Origin: Shimia gijangensis
GTDB taxonomy: Bacteria; Pseudomonadota; Alphaproteobacteria; Rhodobacterales; Rhodobacteraceae
Direction of reading: 5' to 3'
Assembly (NCBI RefSeq): GCF_900142085.1
Contig: NZ_FQZQ01000015.1
Location: 53,885-117,884 of the forward strand
DNA length: 64,000 bases
Below are positions 61,344 to 64,000 of the stretch, in pieces (the stretch's first letter is position 1; every line of letters begins with the position of its first letter). The notes below the pieces were generated by a model. It saw nothing but the letters and a program-made list of their open reading frames with translations. It did not search any database and had not been told where the DNA came from. The position numbers and the translations under genes are program-made.

Positions 61344-62342
61344 TCAGCGTTTGCGACGCTCCCTTGGCATCGGACGCGTCGGGATTTCCTTGAGCAATCC
61401 CCCGACTCCCATGGCCGCAATATCTGCGTCCGTGACCGCGACGCCACAGGCCACACGACTCAAAACCCAGTCTGCCCCATTCAATGCCGGAGACCGTGCA
61501 CAGCCCGGCAAGCCAATCACCGGCCGCCCATCCAATGCGCCCAAAAACAACAGGTTTCCGGGATCAACCGGCATACCAAAACGCTCTACACTGCCGCCAG
61601 CCTCGCGCAGAGCCTCCGGGGCCACATCGAACGGATCAGAAGTCGCAGACCCCGTCAGGATCAAAACCAAATCCCCTTTGGCTTTTTGCAAAGCCTCAGC
61701 CAAAGGGGCTGGTTGATGTGGCACAACCCGACATTCAACCAACGTCATACCCAGCGCCGTAAGCCTTTTTTCAATGGCATCACGTCCTTTTTCGCCAGCG
61801 CCTCCCGGAATTTCAGTGATCATCAACGACGCACTGGCCAGTTTGACCGGTCTCAGCCGCAAGGCAGACCGAGCCATCTGACAAGCGCGTTCAACATCTG
61901 ATTTTGGCACACCGTAAGAGATGATTTTGACAGTGCCTACCATATTGCCCGCCCCGACTTGCTGCCATGGTGGCACGGTTGCCAATGTAATCATCGGGTT
62001 GATTGCATTGATGGCGTTCAGTGCGTCGACATCCATCTCGACCACACCGGGCCCGTTGGCAGTGATATTGACCCGTCCGGTGAAGGCCTTGGTCAACGAC
62101 AGCTGTGCGGCGTCTGGATCAGGCACGATGCCAGATGCCAAAAAGTCTGCCGCACCATCTTCGTGCAGTTCATCCGTGTCCAGCCGGGCAACCGTCACCT
62201 CCCCAATGCCAGCGGCTTGCAGCGCATCTATATGAACAGCCTCAAGCGTCTGGCCTTTGCGCAGTCGCACACCATTTGCCGACTCTGAATGGGCAAGGAT
62301 CGCACCTTTGGCCTCACGCACGGGAACAGCGCCAAATCTCAT
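61344..62342 (-). CDS. Molybdopterin-binding protein (MoeA/MoCF-like)
   Basis: The 332-residue protein has a MoeA-like N-terminus (FGAVPVREAKGAILAHS) and a C-terminal MoCF-binding domain (about 175-310) with GDLVLILTGSATSDPFDVAPEALREAGG and a GLPGCARSPALNGADWVL motif. In relatives it is fused to a MobA-type cytidylyltransferase and helps mature Mo-hydroxylases of the xanthine dehydrogenase family. It overlaps the XdhC gene by ATGA. Confidence 0.88.
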   Translation of the reverse strand: MRFGAVPVREAKGAILAHSESANGVRLRKGQTLEAVHIDALQAAGIGEVTVARLDTDELHEDGAADFLASGIVPDPDAAQLSLTKAFTGRVNITANGPGVVEMDVDALNAINAINPMITLATVPPWQQVGAGNMVGTVKIISYGVPKSDVERACQMARSALRLRPVKLASASLMITEIPGGAGEKGRDAIEKRLTALGMTLVECRVVPHQPAPLAEALQKAKGDLVLILTGSATSDPFDVAPEALREAGGSVERFGMPVDPGNLLFLGALDGRPVIGLPGCARSPALNGADWVLSRVACGVAVTDADIAAMGVGGLLKEIPTRPMPRERRKR

Positions 62343-63307
62343 GTGGATTTCCTTAGAACCTGAATCATTTCCGAAAGAATAGACACGGCGATTTCGGACG
62401 GCCCTGCCGCACCGATGTCCAAACCAATTGGCCCATGAATACGTTCGATCTCGGAGTGGGTGAAACCTGCCTCCTGCAACCGTTCAACTCGTTTTGCATG
62501 GGTGCGCTTTGATCCCAACGCTCCGAGATAAAAGGCGTTGGACTTCAGAGCCTTGTGCAGTGCGGGGTCGTCCAGCTTTGGGTCATGTGTCAGCAAAACA
62601 AGCGCCGTTCGCGCGTCGAGACCGATGGCATCCATCGCGTCATCCGGCCAGTCGTCCAGAATAGCTTCGCCCGGAAACCGTGCATCAGACCCAAACGCAC
62701 TGCGCGGATCAACCAGAATGGGATCGAACCCGGCTATGCGTGCCATTGGTACAAAATCTTGGGCAATATGAACGGCCCCCACGATCACCACCCGCAAAGG
62801 TGGGTTGTGAATGGCCACAAAACGCCCGTCCTCACCGATGCCCGAGCGATCCATGCGAAATCGCTGTTCGAACCCACCCGACACCAGCCTGCCGCCGCCT
62901 TTCTCGGGATCGCAAACATAGGCCACGGCCCGACGTTCAGCGCGGGCGTCAACAAGGTCTGCCAGAACTTGCTCAGACAAGATCACTCCGACGGGTTCGA
63001 CCATAACCCGGATCGTGCCACCACAAGCCAGACCAACCGCAAAAGCATCGCCATCACTGACGCCAAACTCCAACAATCGACTTACACCTTTTTCCAGCGC
63101 TTCCAGAGCTTCGACCATGACGGCACCCTCAACGCAGCCTCCCGAAACTGAGCCTTCGATCTGGCCATCACCAGACACCACCATTTGGGCGCCCACCCGA
63201 CGCGGAGCTGAACCCCAGGTTTCTACAACCGTTGCCAACACCGCGCCGCGTCCGGCACGATGCCACTCCAACGCCAATTCAGGCGCTCCGCTCAGGTGGT
63301 TGTTCAT
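62339..63307 (-). CDS. xdhC: XdhC/CoxI family molybdenum cofactor maturation protein
   Basis: The 322-residue protein has the XdhC N-terminal part (AVLATVVETWGSAPRRVGAQMVV, GSVSGGCVEGAV, AVGLACGGTIRVMVEP with the sulfuration Cys) and a Rossmann C-terminal part (LRVVIVGAVHIAQDFVPMARIAGFDPILVD in two motifs, FYLGALGSKRTHAKRVERL). It delivers sulfurated Mo cofactor to XdhAB-type enzymes. It lies upstream of and overlaps the molybdopterin-binding gene. The client enzyme genes are not in the window. Confidence 0.93.
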   Translation of the reverse strand: MNNHLSGAPELALEWHRAGRGAVLATVVETWGSAPRRVGAQMVVSGDGQIEGSVSGGCVEGAVMVEALEALEKGVSRLLEFGVSDGDAFAVGLACGGTIRVMVEPVGVILSEQVLADLVDARAERRAVAYVCDPEKGGGRLVSGGFEQRFRMDRSGIGEDGRFVAIHNPPLRVVIVGAVHIAQDFVPMARIAGFDPILVDPRSAFGSDARFPGEAILDDWPDDAMDAIGLDARTALVLLTHDPKLDDPALHKALKSNAFYLGALGSKRTHAKRVERLQEAGFTHSEIERIHGPIGLDIGAAGPSEIAVSILSEMIQVLRKST

Positions 63308-63382
63308 AAGGCTTCCTCATACATTCCCTAAAAGCATGATGGTGCTGCACGTGCCCGAAGACAAGTGAGCCTCCAAAAGAAA

Positions 63383-63410
63383 GAGCCGGCCCCTGGGGGA
63401 GGACCGGCTC
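63383..63410 (-). terminator. Terminator-like hairpin upstream of xdhC
   Basis: GAGCCGG (63383-63389) pairs with CCGGCTC (63404-63410); an inner CCC/GGG may extend it. The minus strand continues CTTTCTTTT, so it would end a minus-strand gene to the right, which is now only a remnant. Confidence 0.75.
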
Positions 63411-63434
63411 GCCTTCCTTTTCGGAAGGCTATGG

Positions 63435-63515
63435 CTACTCAGCAGCAATCGACATGGCACCGTCGCCAACAAGCCTCTCGGGCAGCATGAATGCCACGAG
63501 CAAACAACGAGCAGT
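63435..63515 (-). pseudogene. Decayed C-terminal gene remnant
   Basis: A short minus-strand frame ends VAFMLPERLVGDGAMSIAAE-stop, 25 bases before the terminator at 63383-63410. The upstream reading frame is closed after about 26 codons by TGA and no other long frame reaches the region. The tail plus terminator suggests the 3' end of a gene that has lost its body. Family unknown. The rest of 63308-63880 holds only short, unsupported frames. Confidence 0.35.
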
Positions 63516-63739
63516 CCCGGATCAAGTCCGAGGAAGTCACCAGAACAACCCTCACCCATCGTTTTCGCACCGGAGCGGCAGTCAATGACGCCTTTCTGCC
63601 CACTTCTCATGCGAGCAGATCGTTGCAATTCACGACGGTAGCAATGATATAGGCCACGGCCTTAAAAAGACCACCACTGAGATTTCACTCCCCGGTTTCA
63701 TGCCCAGTTTCTGCAAGCAAGCGTGCCTTTTTACCAGCT

Positions 63740-63886
63740 TCATGGATGCTCTGAAATCGCCAGATTTTGATCTTCAGGGGTGGCAATTGAGTGCCCTGCC
63801 CGAAAGCCATCAACATGTGGCTGCATTGCCTGGGCACCCTGCGCCCCGGCTGCAAACCGGTCCCAAAATAGCAATGGATTTAGCTA
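63740..63886 (-). pseudogene. Possible gene fragment cut by the IS element
   Basis: A minus-strand frame reads LNPLLFWDRFAAGAQGAQA and continues to a stop at 63740. It opens at the IS boundary (CTAG, 63884-63887) and has no own ATG near its start, so it looks like the remaining C-terminal part of an interrupted protein. Family not recognised; coding status uncertain. Confidence 0.3.
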
Positions 63887-63887
63887 G

Positions 63888-64000
63888 GGGCTGTTGACGT
63901 TCACCGGGTTTGAATGATTGCTGCCGCAATCGAGATGAATGCCGTAAAGCTCTGGTCTGTCTTGCACGAGCGCATGGCTATGCCTCTGTTTTCCTTCAAC
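63888..64000 (-). mobile_element. Insertion sequence, 3' end of IS5-like transposase (cut by window edge)
   Basis: The minus strand from 64000 encodes the last 32 residues of a transposase (KENRGIAMRSCKTDQSFTAF, then ISIAAAIIQTR) ending at TGA 63901-63903. This is the C-terminal pattern of IS5-family DDE transposases. The end of the element lies near GGGCTGTTGACG (63888 onward), next to CTAG (63884-63887), which may be the target-site sequence. The rest of the element is outside the window. Confidence 0.75.

Noticed and set aside
63317..63628. 103-codon minus-strand frame right of xdhC
   Set aside because: It runs through the terminator hairpin and the xdhC promoter region, is Ser/Leu/Arg-rich, and shows no motif.

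Overview
The window is a chromosomal segment of an alphaproteobacterium of the Rhodobacterales, most likely the Roseobacter group. Evidence: 5-aminolevulinate is made by the C4 (HemA) route, two TRAP solute transporters are present, sulfur assimilation has the alphaproteobacterial order cysG-DUF2849-cysI-cysH-DUF934 followed by a ferredoxin-NADP reductase, and DUF2852, DUF2189 and a Bpt/Ate-type N-end-rule transferase occur. Genes are densely packed on both strands and base composition is moderately GC-rich. Almost everything is core metabolism or housekeeping. There is no CRISPR array, phage or toxin-antitoxin locus, and the only mobile DNA is the 3' end of an IS5-like element at the right edge.

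Layout. 1-1.8 kb: DUF2852, RDD membrane protein, Bpt. 1.9-8.7 kb: a TakP-like TRAP operon (dctP-Q-M order on the minus strand), divergent from a cache-type histidine kinase and its NarL/LuxR regulator. 8.7-11.5 kb: ilvBN behind a branched-chain attenuator encoding a 15-residue leader peptide. 11.5-15.4 kb: unrecognised protein, XRE regulator, DUF2189, amidase. 15.5-20.6 kb: cell-wall and translation genes (amidase_3, PBP1A, prfB). 20.7-24 kb: aminotransferase, M48-TPR protease, DsbA-like protein. 24-27.8 kb: ispG, rodZ-like and hemA, the last with a CRP/FNR-type box upstream. 28-31.9 kb: M20 peptidase, SDR, tandem tRNA-Asp, tRNA-Val, small membrane protein and lipoprotein, HU-like protein. 32-38.8 kb: lon (with a sigma-32-like promoter), tgt, SPFH/NfeD pair, SufT/SufA-like pair, tpiA.

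39-48.4 kb: a C4-dicarboxylate TRAP operon (dctPQM), desaturase, trmL, dctBD and a P450. This DctD lacks the Walker A lysine and the GAFTGA loop used to contact sigma-54. The dctP upstream region carries two tandem 18-bp palindromic sites next to a sigma-70-like -35 hexamer, and I found no sigma-54 promoter there. 48.5-55 kb: Lrp/AsnC regulator divergent from the assimilatory sulfate/sulfite reduction cluster. 55-61.3 kb: GAF-GAF-cyclase, YcaQ-like DNA glycosylase, acidic coiled-coil protein, infC (apparently with an AUA start codon), two methyltransferase-like proteins. 61.3-63.3 kb: molybdopterin-binding and XdhC maturation proteins. 63.3-64 kb: decayed gene remnants and the IS end.

System-level points. 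Both TRAP operons have an intrinsic-terminator hairpin between dctP and dctQM, which would give more binding protein than permease. Four copies of a palindromic intergenic repeat (core GGGGTGAG plus an internal stem) lie at gene 3' ends. Several genes begin at starts different from the longest reading frame; these choices are explained in the entries.
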